Positions 46,101 through 57,312 of a stretch of 64,000 bases of DNA are shown here, in pieces. The stretch spans positions 1-64,000 of the forward strand of contig JAQFWX010000164.1 in NCBI GenBank assembly GCA_027605045.1. Reading direction: 5' to 3'. Position numbers and translations under genes: made by a program. The number at the start of each line of letters is the position of its first letter. Positions within the stretch are counted from its first letter, which is position 1. The notes under the pieces are model-generated. The model had not been told where the DNA came from. It ran no database searches and saw only the letters and a program-made list of their open reading frames with translations. The stretch is from Phallus indusiatus. Taxonomy: Eukaryota > Basidiomycota > Agaricomycetes > Phallales > Phallaceae.

Positions 46101-46840
46101 CTTGTTCATCTATCGGAGACAGACCATTGAACTGAACACTTCACATTTCAGCACTCATTTGCAGTCGACTTGGGCTTCCACTTTGTCCATCAAGACCCTT
46201 TTCCCTGGAAACGGCTTGTCCATTGAGGTTACTGGAGATACCCAACCTCACTTCCAGACCGTTCCACCGAATGTCTCTATTGAAAAACTCTTCGATGTTA
46301 AGGCTCTTCAGGGATTGCTTCACGTTGAGCTTTCCAGTCTCGCTTCTGAGCTTCGTCAGTCATTCGGTGGTGTTTGGGAACATTGTTTCGCCGGCATGGG
46401 TGGTCTTGCACTGAGCCATCCGCTCTTTAACAAGCACGGTGACATTGTATTCGATATGCTGAATTACATCCCACGCACCCAAGCTGTTCCATTGCCTCAA
46501 ATCCCTCGTTCTCCCATAGAACACAAGCGATCTTGTACGTTTTTTTTTCTGCCAGTCTCGCTTGTATTATATTCACCATACTTATGCGATATTTACATCC
46601 TTAGTCTTATCTCGTGCCGTGGATTTCATTGGAGATGTCCTGGATGACGGAAAGATCAACCATAGCAACAGGAAACATGAAAAGACTCCTTCGCTCGTGC
46701 ATAACTCCTCCCCCACCTCCACAACCAAGAAAGTCGAATCACCAACTGCTGTTGCAGCCCCGCAGCACCCGAGTTCTCCAAAAGTCGCGACACACGCCAA
46801 CGGCAACGGGACGAACGGTGTAGCTTCACCTAAACATTAG
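43117..46840 (+). CDS. Large unknown protein (1065 aa) with polyhistidine tract
   Basis: Ten exons (43117-43457, 43517-43650, 43709-44222, 44272-44372, 44430-44922, 44984-45168, 45230-45928, 45981-46092, 46152-46534, 46605-46840) join in perfect phase to 1065 residues. It starts MCLGENSAHHAVHYVNAQLT without a clear signal peptide. Near residue 290 an EEEE run is followed by 14 consecutive histidines. The two halves look related: SFYLKQYLGFLRQAGHHVLF in the first and VHYLTKHYFDELISHGHHIL in the second. The C-terminal ~70 residues are Ser/Thr/Pro-rich and disordered. It has no motif I know; the sequence is rich in beta-like alternation and aromatic residues. A TATA box and pyrimidine leader suggest good expression. 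Function unknown. Confidence 0.85.
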
Positions 46841-47216
46841 GGCCAGTTTGGTTGGCTCAGTTTTCTGCCGCAGCAAAATGTACAATTCAAACACAGGTTG
46901 CCTCTTTAAACCTGACGAACTAATTCCATTCATTTATCTTTTCAAATTCTCCTCATCTTCTATTTATTTCATCTGGGCTTCTGTTAGGGTTGTTGTCTGA
47001 TTTAATCTTAATCTCTAATAGCCAAGCCATGTTTTGTACAAAGACCTTGGTAATATAACTGTAATAAAAAAAATGTTTTATTACACATCTCAACGCCAGT
47101 GCGCCTTCAGGCTATTCTTGCCGATCTGTATTACAAACCGTGGGAACACGCTTTCTTATCGTAGTTTTGCACGTTTTGCGTTATGTGTGCACACACTTTC
47201 GTACCCTTCTTCTGCC

Positions 47217-48765
47217 ATGTCCTCTGAGCAGCAGGCGTTGCTCTCCGGCGGGAACGCAACTTACTCTTATACCCAAGGACACGATACCGAGGAGCGCCAG
47301 CTTCATGATCATTCTGCGAAGAGTGCATGGACGACGAAAAGGATCATTTGGTATGCCTTCTGGACGATCCTCGCCGCAATCGGATTAGGTTTCTTTATTA
47401 AAGGATGGATCGACGCTGATGACCTTGACGTATGTCATAGTCTATATAAATGAAAATATGCAGAATTGAATTTATTTGCATAGTTTGATCTTGGGTATGC
47501 GCTGAAAAGTGCTCTCGGGGGAGGTGTTAGTGGTGCTGCCGGTACATCTCAGTTTCGAATGTCCTTGTATACGAACTGCAGTGCTTATGATGTCTTCAAG
47601 CTATGGTTTTACAAGTTTTGCTTTTGATGGTGTGCTCTCTTTTTTCGATGGTTTTTCGCTCTTCTTATTTGATGACGTGTGTTAGCCTCTCAGAACGGTG
47701 ATGAATTATCAATACCGTAAGTTTTAACTAATGACATCACTTAATAAAGTATGCTAATTTCCAAACAGGATTTGGAACCACTACGACAGTCGCTATCAAA
47801 ACACTGTACGATGATGGTGGATATGGCAGATACTATCAAGGTTTAGCAGCGGCTTTAGTTCAAGGTCCCGTCGCTCGATTTGGAGATACGGCCGCGAACG
47901 CTGGCATATTAGCACTCTTATCGACAAACTCTTACTTCAAAAATCTTCCCATCTGGTTCAAGACCATCTTTGCTAGTTTAGCCGCTGCTGGTTTTCGTAT
48001 CATTCTGACTCCCATTGATACTTTGAAGGTGACGTTGTCCTTATCTCTTTACTACCTTTCGACTAATTGCAGTCTCTTTAGACTACGCTTCAGGCTCAAG
48101 GTGCTTCTGGCTGGGAAGTCTTGAGAAAGCGGGTAAGGCACACCGCTATAACTCACTCTTATCCCGCCTGTAACTTTCTTCTTTAGATAAAGAAATATGG
48201 TATCACAACGCTGTGGTATGGCGCAATCGCTACAGCCGCCGCCACTTTTGTCGGCAACTATCCCTGGTAATTGGCAATTTACTCAGTAATTAGTAACTTC
48301 TGGCTCATTGACATAACCAACGTTTTATAGGTTCAGCACATTCAATACTCTACAGGAAAATCTTCCACCAGGCCGCAATTTCGTAGAGAAGTTGTCTCGC
48401 GACGCCATTATTGGATTTGTTGCCAGCGTTGTTAGCGATACTGTCAGCAACAGTCTTCGGGTTGTTAAGACTTACAGACAGGTCGATGAAGAACGTGTCG
48501 GTTACTGTAAGTTCTTGCAGTTCATTTGAAAAAAAAATAATCAAGTTTTATTTCTCACAGTCGAGTCTGCCCGTCGGGTTATACATGTAGACGGTTTACG
48601 TGGTCTGTTTGGTCGTGGATTAAAGACAAGGATTATCGCCAATGGGTTGCAAGGGTTATTATTCTCCGTCTTATGGAAATTGTTCCTTGATTTGTAAGTT
48701 AATCGAGTTCGTCCTTCCATATCCTTTTACTGACACATTTTAGATGGAACGAGAAAACCAAGTGA
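47217..48765 (+). CDS. Mitochondrial carrier-like membrane protein
   Basis: Plus-strand multi-exon gene from ATG 47217 to TGA 48763-48765, about 340 residues. An N-terminal cytosolic tail (MSSEQQALLSGGNATYSY) precedes a membrane segment, TKRIIWYAFWTILAAIGLGF. Then come PLRTVMNYQYR, LYDDGGYGRYYQGLAAALVQ, GPVARFGDTAANAGILALL, the signature PIDTLKTTLQAQGASGWEVL, YGITTLWYGAIATAAATFVG, and VDGLRGLFGRGLKTRIIANG. The carrier signature PxDxxK occurs clearly once (PIDTLK); the first and third repeats are degenerate (PLRTVM; SNSLRVVK). GxxGLxxG-type motifs are present. It belongs to the SLC25 fold, likely in mitochondria or another organelle; the solute is unknown. The extra N-terminal membrane helix is unusual for SLC25. 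Confidence 0.82.
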
Positions 48766-49060
48766 TGTTTTGTAACATATACTTAAGCCTCATCTTGAAT
48801 ATACAATGAAATAAAAGAATTAAGTGGTGGATTCAAATCGTGCAAGTAACAGACAAGATGTAATACATAATGCGGTTTCCAAAGCGTCCGAGACACAAAC
48901 AAAGTGCAGAACTGTCCGTGCGACAAAACAAATAACTGCAAAAGCATCGCATACTCAAAAGTATGTGACCACTTCATTGCATTCTCTTGTGATGTTTCCT
49001 TCTAATAAAAAGAAACGGGATTAACCGATCGTGAGGGCAAAGAATGAGCGTTTTATAGAC

Positions 49061-50883
49061 TTACATCTTATGCCAAAACTTCCACCTCGATCTCTTTTCC
49101 AATTTCCCAATTTCCATGTCAAACCCTAAGTCGAAAAAGCTTTTAGGCTGAGTCATTTCATCGTCATAGGCACGACTTCTACGAGGACGCGGACGCGGAC
49201 GTCCTTCCAAAAAGATAGTTTCGTCGGGGCTGATAGGACTTCTCATAGCGTCGAGCGGATCAGACATGTATGACTGAGCATCATCGTCATCGCCATCACC
49301 CATATCTGGTTCGGGATCGGAGCGCGACATGGACATTTCTGAAAAGACGGATGGCGAAGATGGTCCGCGGTGGTACTGGTTGAACTGAGCAGGTTGAGCG
49401 GGATGATCATGTTGAATATAACGATCATCATTGTCATACGGTCTGGGAGGCGGATATATATTCTGTTCGTTGCGTTGTTGGTTAAAGTTGGGACGCGGCG
49501 TTGATACAGATGGATACTCTTCTTGTTGTCCTACCACTGGCCCAGGGGATGATATAGAGAAGTGAGTTTTCCCTGAAGAATCCTTTAGAATGCTTCTACA
49601 AATATAATCATTGTTTCAAACATACCTGGAGGCGACGTATACGGTAGAGCACCAAGACGTGGGTCCTTTCTTGAAAAACCGGATGATGACGTTGGATGTT
49701 GTTCATCAACATGGAATTCTGTCAGAGGTCTCGGCTTGTCATTTAGATCATTGAAGGGAGTTGGACGATTAGCAAGAGGTCGACGGAGGGTTCCCTGCGA
49801 TAGCTGATATCTCAACTGGGAAGGAAGAAGTCTCATGCTGGGTTGACGTGATGGAGACTGCATGATTCCTTCCGGTGTTGGCGGTACAGGCGGGGGCGAT
49901 CGAGGCACCGGAGGTAGAGGGAAAAGGTCAATCATTGATTTAACATTGTCCGCCGCCTGGAGAGGTTCAGGACGTCCCGGGCGGGGGCGAGCTTGCGGGG
50001 TTTTCTGTCCAGCAAGCAAACTTGGAGGAAGTTGGTTAAGATTGTTGATGGGTGCACTTCGTGTGCGTGAATGCGTTCCAAAAAGGGCTGGTCTTGACTC
50101 GTATAGCCTGGAGAACTCGCGAAGGTTTCTAACTACTGGTGACTCGGATACCGTCGCTGCGTCGTCGTCGCTATGTGACTCGAAGCGCTTTGGGTGTGGT
50201 CTATCTTCCTCTGGGAGAGGAACTATCGCTAGCTTAGAGCTAGAGCTAGGCGATGATCTTGAGCTTGATGCTGCATATGAAACATTCAAAGCTGTTTCTG
50301 GAGACGTTTGAACCGGTCTTTGACTCGCTATTCCAACAGCATCCGGTATAGTGGGGGAATCAAGTGGTAACACCTGAGAACTGCGGGCGGACATGATATG
50401 CTTTTCAATGTGAAGACGATCCAGGACCGGGAACGAATCATCTTCGAACAGAGCCACGGTGGAAGACGAGATCGGCGACACCGAGTCATCATGAGATGAT
50501 GGTGGTTGTGGTGTTAATAAGTCCGCGTCGCCGCCAGCTCGCTTGCGGTCGCTATGTGCGGAATCTTCAGAACTGGTTGAAAATGGACTGGCTGACTCCT
50601 GGTCCGAAAACCGCTTCGGAAGATCGAGACGCAAGAGAACGGGGGTTACGGATGGTGATGGTGGACATGATTCTTCTTCTATGCCGTGGGGTACGTCGCA
50701 TGGTATGTCTTTGTCGTGAGCTGTTGGCGTTGATGGAAGTGGAAGTGCTGGTGTTCTGGGAGACTTGCCAATGATAGCTATGTCTCGAGGTCTCTTGGTT
50801 TCATCAACTATGGAAGATAGGAGTCCAATGGAAGCAATTAGTAGGTCGATATCCTCAGTGAGGCTGTCGACTGGCGAGGTCAT
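49061..50883 (-). CDS. Disordered protein with C-terminal RWKFW motif (first of two)
   Basis: Two minus-strand exons (50883-49626 and 49572-49061) give 589 residues. The start MTSPVDSLTEDIDLLIASIG has a short helix; the rest is very rich in Ser, Pro, Arg and Asp, with many SP/TP sites that suggest phosphorylation by proline-directed kinases. The C-terminus is folded-looking and basic: PKSFFDLGFDMEIGKLEKRS then RWKFWHKM. The neighbouring gene at 51861-53774 is also disordered and has GRWKFWSRNK near its own end. I know no family with this motif. A basic aromatic tail could bind membranes or a partner. Confidence 0.8.
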
Positions 50884-51350
50884 TAGTGATAATTATTAAG
50901 AAGAATATAGAATAATAAAAGTAAAGAAAAAGAAAGAATATAAAGGAAAAGAAAAGCAAGGTGCGAAAAAAAAAGTGCCCGAACAATGTCGCACGTACTC
51001 TTTATACAAATCCAATTCGCTCATTCCGTTCCTTTCTTTGCCCCAATCAACACGTGCGATCAACTTATAATCTTTTTCAAGAACGAATCGCATTACAAAG
51101 TCAGATTAACGAGTGAATGGCGCAAAGGATCCGACGTAACGCTTGCCCATCATTGGATTTAACGAGCCAGCGCGGCAAACCGCCTCCTGTACGCTCAGAT
51201 TGATGCACAACCGCAGTTCTCTTAGGAGCGATTAAATTTCAAGTTACGCGAACGAGGGGTGTCGTCCTATGGAAGACGTCGATCCTCCAAGTGTTTTTTT
51301 CCCCTCATTCTTTCTCAAGACTTTCCAAGAAACCTCGACGCCTATTTGAA
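50884..51350. other. Upstream region of the RWKFW gene at 49061-50883
   Basis: The first 100 bp upstream of 50883 are purine-rich on the plus strand, i.e. a pyrimidine-rich leader for the minus-strand gene. The rest shows no gene. Confidence 0.4.
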
Positions 51351-51569
51351 ATGACTGGGACTAGTGGTGCCAAGTGGTATCGCTTTGATTTTAATTGCCC
51401 AATGAATGTGCATAGCGTCAAGTCTTTCGAAACGCCCCGAGTGGAACGTCCGGCATCGGACAAGGAGGACATCATGTTCATCAACGAGAGGTGGAAACGA
51501 AATGACATGCCGAGACGGATAACCGTCGAATTCAGGCTGTGTTCTGGTGTGTCAGCGTCTTCTCGCTGA
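51351..51569 (+). CDS. Possible small ORF of 72 codons
   Basis: From ATG 51351 the frame reads MTGTSGAKWYRFDFNCPMNV and ends LCSGVSASSR. The opposite strand is also open over most of this stretch but lacks an ATG. There is no motif and no splice evidence, so this may be chance. It lies between two minus-strand genes. Confidence 0.2.
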   Translation: MTGTSGAKWYRFDFNCPMNVHSVKSFETPRVERPASDKEDIMFINERWKRNDMPRRITVEFRLCSGVSASSR

Positions 51570-51860
51570 CAGGTCAAGCCATTGTGAGATCATCGTTGCC
51601 ATTGTCACATATGATGTAAGGGGGAAATAAACATGCACATAAGTATGTAAGTATTACTGAGTATAGGTGAATACACGTTGTAAAAGCATGATAAAAAAGG
51701 AGGAGTTATGTAAGTGATTTGAATGTCCATGGCAAACTGAGTGTATTGTATTGTCCAAGGTGGTATATTATAGATAAAGATGCATGATGCATGGAATGGG
51801 AAGGAAGTGTGGTGATGAAAAGCAGAGCATAGTCCGTTAAAAATAACGACAAAAACCCAA

Positions 51861-53774
51861 TCAATGAGTTCTTTTAAGGAGAGTGCGTGAGAGACGCTTT
51901 TTTATTTTCTTCCGAGATGCTGCGCCAGAGGGCGATGGACTTGTCATTTCTGTCTTTTCTGTCTGATCGCTTATGGTGAAAAGAAAGAGGGTATAAATAT
52001 TAGACGAGGAGTAATTCAGTGACAGCAAAATGGAAAACCATACTTGGAACATGGGACGGGCTGCTTATTACGAGACCAGAACTTCCAGCGGCCTTTACTA
52101 CTTTGGTCAGGACAAGGTGGCTTCGTCATGTCATCGGCTGTTTCCGTCATGTTACTTTCAATTCCTTGCTCATTAACAGTTTCTGATATTGGTTCTGGTT
52201 CCGGTTCCGTTTCTAATTCAGCCTCGCTTTCATCCACTGGAGGTATAGCAGGAACAGTCTCTGGGGCCAATGGTTCGTCGTCGCTTCGTTCCGGTTCCCG
52301 ATCCCATTGCTCACTGCCTTGTCTTGAATACGAGTAATAACCCATCTCCGGTGTATGAGATCTATGCAAATCCGGGAAAGAATTGCTTCCGCCCGAGAAG
52401 TACGAAGGTTGTGAATTGAGTCTTTGATGATTATTATGATAACCGTAACCATAGCCGTTACTGATAGTTTCGACGTAAACCGGTTGAGAATTAACCCGGT
52501 GATATTGGGGGTACCCTAAATCATAGGTAAACGTCAGTCAGTGGTTTGAGCACAGAAAAAAAGTTTAACTACATGAAGCAGATGACTGAGGCCGCGATGG
52601 TAAATGGTGGGGTTCCTGTCTTGCGCTCAAGCCCTGCAAACTAATCCTTCGATCCCTTGGGGAATATTGACCCACAGGAGAATATGTTGTAGGTGTCACT
52701 GGGAGTATAGGTGGCGCAAAGTCCCATCCGGCAACCATGGACGCTCTCCGACTGCCTTCTGTGTCAAAGTGATGTCGATTGGCGGGTCGTAAAACAGATG
52801 GCAGTCTCTGGACTCTCCCGTTGGTGCGGCTGGGTAAGCTACTTGCACTACGCGGTGATGGCTGGGACGGGTCATACCAGGGAAGCGAGACGGGAGGAAG
52901 GAATTCGAAAGGATTGGGAAGAGTGTCGTCGGCGACAGTCGAGTCGGGTACCACCCTCAATTTAACAACGCCATTCTTGTCTTTCGATGGTCCTACGCCA
53001 ACATCGTTTTGAGCGGTCGCCATCTGATCTAGACTATCAGGCGTATTGGGGTTCGATGCCGTTGGTGAACTAGTCAACTTGTCGTCGGAGGATGTCATTA
53101 AATGGTGAGGACTTGTCTCCACTGGAGAAAGTCCTGGTGGGCGCGCTGGCCCTTGTTCTTGTTGCGCGTCCTTAAATTGCTCGTCCTGTGCTCTTGGGCT
53201 TTCGGCTATTATCAATCGTTGGTCATCATGTGTTGGCACGAGTTCCGCCTCAGTGACTAGTCCCTCCTGGGACTCGGCTCTCTTGAGAATAATTGCCTGT
53301 TCATTAATATGGACGCGCGCGTCGCCAGCTTGAGAGTTAATAGGATCGGGCGCCGAGGGTTCATCTTGCTTGTCAATGCTGTCAATGTCTCCCGTTTTCA
53401 CTGGTAACGATTGAGGCGCTTCGGTTTCTAGCATTACTTCTTCGGGAACTTCGAGCGAATCTAAAAATACAGGAGAGTCTTGAAGGGTAAGGGGTTTGTC
53501 TATTGTCATGGCACTTGCGGTGGGACTAGTTTTAATGGTGGAGCTTTGAATGTCTTGAAGAAAGAAAACAGTTTGTTTAATTCAAATCTTCAAAAGGACT
53601 GGACGATAACCACATACTTTTAGATGATGATGCTTCTTCAAGCTCAGTACTAGGTTTATATCCACTAAGGTGGGTAGGATCCACAGGTGGAGCTGTGGGG
53701 TCGCTGGGGTCGACTGGACCAGAATCCACAGTCAATTTGCTAACCGATGAGAGGTTTATGACTGAGTCCGTCAT
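51861..53774 (-). CDS. Disordered protein with RWKFW motif (second of two)
   Basis: Minus-strand gene with several exons. It starts at ATG 53774 (MTDSVINLSSVSKLTVDSGP); after SSSK a GTATGT donor joins to the acceptor cttcaag, giving NIQSSTIKTSPTASAMTIDK. A long acidic, Ser/Pro-rich exon follows (53520-52570), then a Tyr/Asn/His-rich part, an acidic run (ELETEPEPEPISE), SKGRWKFWSRNKQPVP, and a last exon DQTEKTEMTSPSPSG ending in a basic tail, KKIKKRLSRTLLKRTH. The product is about 560 residues and almost wholly disordered. It shares the RWKFW motif and general composition with the gene at 49061-50883, so the two may be old duplicates or partners. Function unknown. Confidence 0.75.
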
Positions 53775-53939
53775 CGATAGCACTTAGCGGGAGGCTACTT
53801 GGTCGATAAAGTTGAGGGAAAAAGGAGTAAACAAGGCAAACCTGTTTAGAGCAACAGAAGCCACATGTTACTTATAATTGGCACATAAGTGGTTTCCCAA
53901 AAAAAAAACATGCCGACATCTGCCGGGGTGGAAAAAAAA

Positions 53940-54211
53940 ATATACAAAATCTTTTGTTGCATTGCATCAGGCATTGGTTGAGGAAAGACGCCGTGTCGTT
54001 GTTCGAAGAGGAGGTTTGGTTGCGCAGCTGGAGGCGGGTGTTGCGGTGCCTTCGCTTCTGGCTTTGTAAGCGGACATTGATGCCGTGGCTCAACGGCTTG
54101 CGGCTGCTTTGTCCGATCTGGCTTTGCGGCGTCGTGATCAGTGCACCGGTTTACTCATTCTCCTGCACGATCAATTGATGCCACCTCGTTCCCCCAAGTG
54201 ATCGTCGTGTA
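53940..54211 (+). pseudogene. GC-richer coding-like fragment, frame broken by a stop
   Basis: After a cag acceptor-like site the frame reads ALVEERRRVVVRRGGLVAQL, meets TAA at about 54067, and continues in the same frame as DIDAVAQRLAAALSDLALRR. This gives a helical, Ala/Leu/Arg-rich peptide unlike the neighbours in base composition. No start codon or upstream exon is found. It looks like a fragment of a longer gene, though an intron starting at gtaagc (54066) could also remove the stop. Confidence 0.3.
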
Positions 54212-54395
54212 TGTATTAAGCTTATTGTATTTTAATGTTACGTTAGGGAAGAGCTGTATCCGATATGAACTAATTTATATTTACTAATCTGCTTCTAGGC
54301 TCATGAAATGCTTTTTACTATAATACAGCGCCCCATCTTTACTTGATGGGATTGATATTAGACGTATATATGAATAGAACTGGCACTTAGGCTAA

Positions 54396-54877
54396 TTAGT
54401 AACGATGTGATTCCATAGGACCAAAGTTAGGGATACTTAACACAAAGGGTTCATAGCACGTATTGTGAAACGAAGCGCCAGCGTAGAGGTTGACAGTCTC
54501 AAATACGACCGGAGAGTTTCTGCGTGGCGGAACTTTCTCCAACCACATGGCAGGCGCAGTGGCAAGGTGAGCAGAAAGTATCATTGGTGCTCTATTTGAA
54601 TCGTCGTCAGTGTACATTGATGTATCAGGATCTTGGTTAGAAACAGATAGAGAAAGTTCCGGAAAATCGAGATGAATGATCTACGACATTGAGATCACCC
54701 GGGACTTGGTCCTGTTCAAGCCAATGCCGTCCCAATTCGGCCGATGGGAGTATTCAGTAAGACCTCAACTGCGTTTTTATTTATTAAACCTGGTAACGCT
54801 GCTCCAAAAGAAGACGTAGGGAACGAGTTGCACTTGTTCGCTGGTTCTTCAGATCCAGGGTTTGCGAGGGTTTGCAT
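54396..54877 (-). CDS. Hypothetical small protein
   Basis: A two-exon minus-strand model fits: ATG 54877 gives MQTLANPGSEEPANKCNSFP and continues to KNAVE. A GTCTTA to cgtag intron of about 80 nt follows, then IIHLDFPELSLSVSNQDPDT and a frame ending YEPFVLSIPNFGPMESHRY with TAA at 54398-54396. The second exon is the more convincing. The plus strand also has an 86-codon frame from 54744, so strand is not certain. No family recognised. Confidence 0.35.
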
Positions 54878-55368
54878 TACCAACTTCTCAGAGATGATCA
54901 AAACCTGTAGTCTCAATATGTACTATGAGATAGAAGTAGAGACTAACAAGAGCAAAAACTCGTACCTTAGAAACAATGTCAAGTTGTGGGACAAAAGACC
55001 TTGACTTGGCCTTGACTACTCTTCAATGACACCGGATAGTCGTGCCCAATGTAATCTAGAACCTTTTTGGAGTAAGTTCAAGTAAACAATGCATGGATCC
55101 GAATGCAAATCTCGTACTTTCAGCCACCTATGCCTTCCTATGCCATGGTTTCGCGATCTCCCCGGAGTGACACAGGATATTTCGAGAAGATTAGTCCTAA
55201 GCTCCTGGCAGAGTCAACACCCAGCGCAGCATTATTCCGTCATGGCTCAATGAAATAATTTCATACAGAAAAGACCGAGTCTGGAATTCATAAATTTGGC
55301 CATGGACTTGGCACTAAGCGAGCGAATATTTCCTTACATAATCAATCGAGGAAAGACACGTACACATC
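54878..55368. other. Region upstream of STE24
   Basis: About 490 bp without a convincing frame; it should contain the STE24 promoter. No TATA box is obvious. Confidence 0.35.
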
Positions 55369-57231
55369 ATGGACGTTCTCCATTCTGTTCTTGCAAAGCT
55401 TCACCGAAAGCTATCATGGATATCTACTGATTACAATGTTCCATGGAAAAAGTAGGCGATAAATGAACGATTGCTCTCTAACAAGTTCTGATTGTTGTTA
55501 CATTAGATACGTTTTAGCTTTTTCATGGGGTAACGCTCTCTTTGAGATTTACCTTACGTGAGTCATTTTTCTACTATATACGCCAAGTTATTTATTCTTT
55601 TCATTCTACAAGATTGCGCCAATATCCCAATTTCTCGAAACCCGCGCCACCTCCTGTTCTCGCAAAACACATTACAGATGAAGAATTCAAAAAGTCCCAG
55701 TCTTACGGCCGTGATAAAGCCGTGTTTTCAATCTTCTCGACTCTTTACGGCCAATTACTAGAAACAGCTATTATTTATTATGGTGGTTACGCCTGGGCTT
55801 GGGATATAGCCGGCATTCTTCTAAGCAAACTTGGTTATGGTCCTGCATACGAGGTTTGTGACCCCCTTTGTACAAATTAAAAAGAGGAAAGTTTAACTGT
55901 CTTCTGAAGATACCTCAAAGTATTATATTTGCTGCAGTATTAGGATTAATGAGCTCCATTCCGACTTTACCTCTCGAAATTTATCAGACCTTTGTTATTG
56001 AAGAACGCCACGGGTTCAACAAAACCACCCCAATGTTATTCATCACAGATCTCATCAAAGGCTGGGCTGTAGCGCTTGCAATTGGGACACCCTTTTTATC
56101 GGCTTTTCTCGCTATTGTACGCTGGGCTGGTGACAGACTTGCGCCATGGCTAATGGCATTTCTGTAAGCAGCAATGCAGTACTTCTTTCTTCCTACCTTT
56201 GACTGAACTCCTCTTTAGGTTTGTCTTCCAAATGCTAATGATATTCATATATCCAAGCTGGATTCAACCCCTTTTCAATAAGCTCTCACCTTTACCTGAG
56301 GGAACCCTCCGCAGCAAGATTGAAGCCCTGGCATCAGGTCTCAAATTCCCGCTAAAACACCTCTACGAGATCGACGGTTCTAAAAGAAGCTCTCACAGCA
56401 ATGCTTACTTCTTTGGATTGCCATGGGTATATTCTGACTCTTCTCCATGGCTTCGTTTGCTGACACTATATTATCACTCCCTTTGCTGTAGAGCAAGCAT
56501 ATCGTCATCTTTGATACCCTTATCAAGCAAAGTTCTCCCGAGGAAGTCGAAGCTGTTCTTGGTCTGTCATTCCGTATCTCTCTATCTCATGGCTCTGACT
56601 GGTTTTTTTTTAGCACATGAACTTGGACACTGGTACTACATGCACCCTACCAAACTTCTTTTAGTCTCTCAACTCAATATCTTCTCAATCTTGGCTGCAT
56701 TTCCACCATTCTTAAAATCGCCGCCCTTGTTAAAATCCTTCGGTTTCCCATCCAAAGTTGCTTCCACTCCACCTATCCTCGTTTCATTCATTCTCTTCCA
56801 AGTAATTATCATTATCTGGTTTGATTTGTTCATATAGGTGCTGAATTTGTTTTTCTTTCTTCAGATGATCTTATCACCCATTGAAGCCGTGATCAGTATG
56901 ATCATGAACGCTATCTCCCGCAAGTTTGAATGGGAAGCCGACGCGTTCGCTTGTGAACTAAACGAGAAACTTCCGAATCAAGTTGATGTGGAGACCATGG
57001 GGGATCGTTTAGCGCAAGCGTTGATTGTCATTCACGTCAAGAACCTTAGCACAGTTTGGGTAGATTGGCTGTACGAAGTTTACTTTCTCTGATTGAGCGT
57101 TCTTTGACTAACCCTTTGCCACACACAGATACTCCGCAGTTCATCACTCGCATCCAACATTGACTGAAAGGTTAAAGGCTTTAGATGAATTTAAAGCCAA
57201 CAAGGGTAAATCCCAAAAGAAGGAGCTTTAA
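55369..57231 (+). CDS. STE24: CAAX prenyl protease STE24 (zinc metalloprotease)
   Basis: Plus-strand multi-exon gene from ATG 55369 (MDVLHSVLAKLHRKLSWIST) to TAA 57229-57231, about 460 residues. It has several membrane segments. The conserved EERHGFNKTT loop is followed by YPSWIQPLFNKLSPLPEGTL and EIDGSKRSSHSNAYFFGLPW, then the zinc site HELGHW (HExxH) and the second zinc ligand region RKFEWEADAFAC. The Ala before HELGH is rebuilt across an intron (G joined to CA). Ste24 cleaves the C-terminal AAX of farnesylated proteins and trims a-factor-type pheromone precursors in the ER membrane. In mushrooms this matters for lipopeptide pheromones. The C-terminal KANKGKSQKKEL is lysine-rich and could be an ER-retention tail. 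Confidence 0.95.
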
Positions 57232-57312
57232 AAATGGGGTACTAGTCAAGATTCTAGTCGTCTAGTCTTATATATACGTGTATGATAATACATTTCGCTA
57301 CAAATAATAGTA

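Noticed and set aside
54744..55004. 86-codon plus-strand frame starting at an ATG
   Set aside because: It lies opposite a two-exon minus-strand model whose second exon looks more protein-like; neither is certain, and only the latter was listed, at low confidence.
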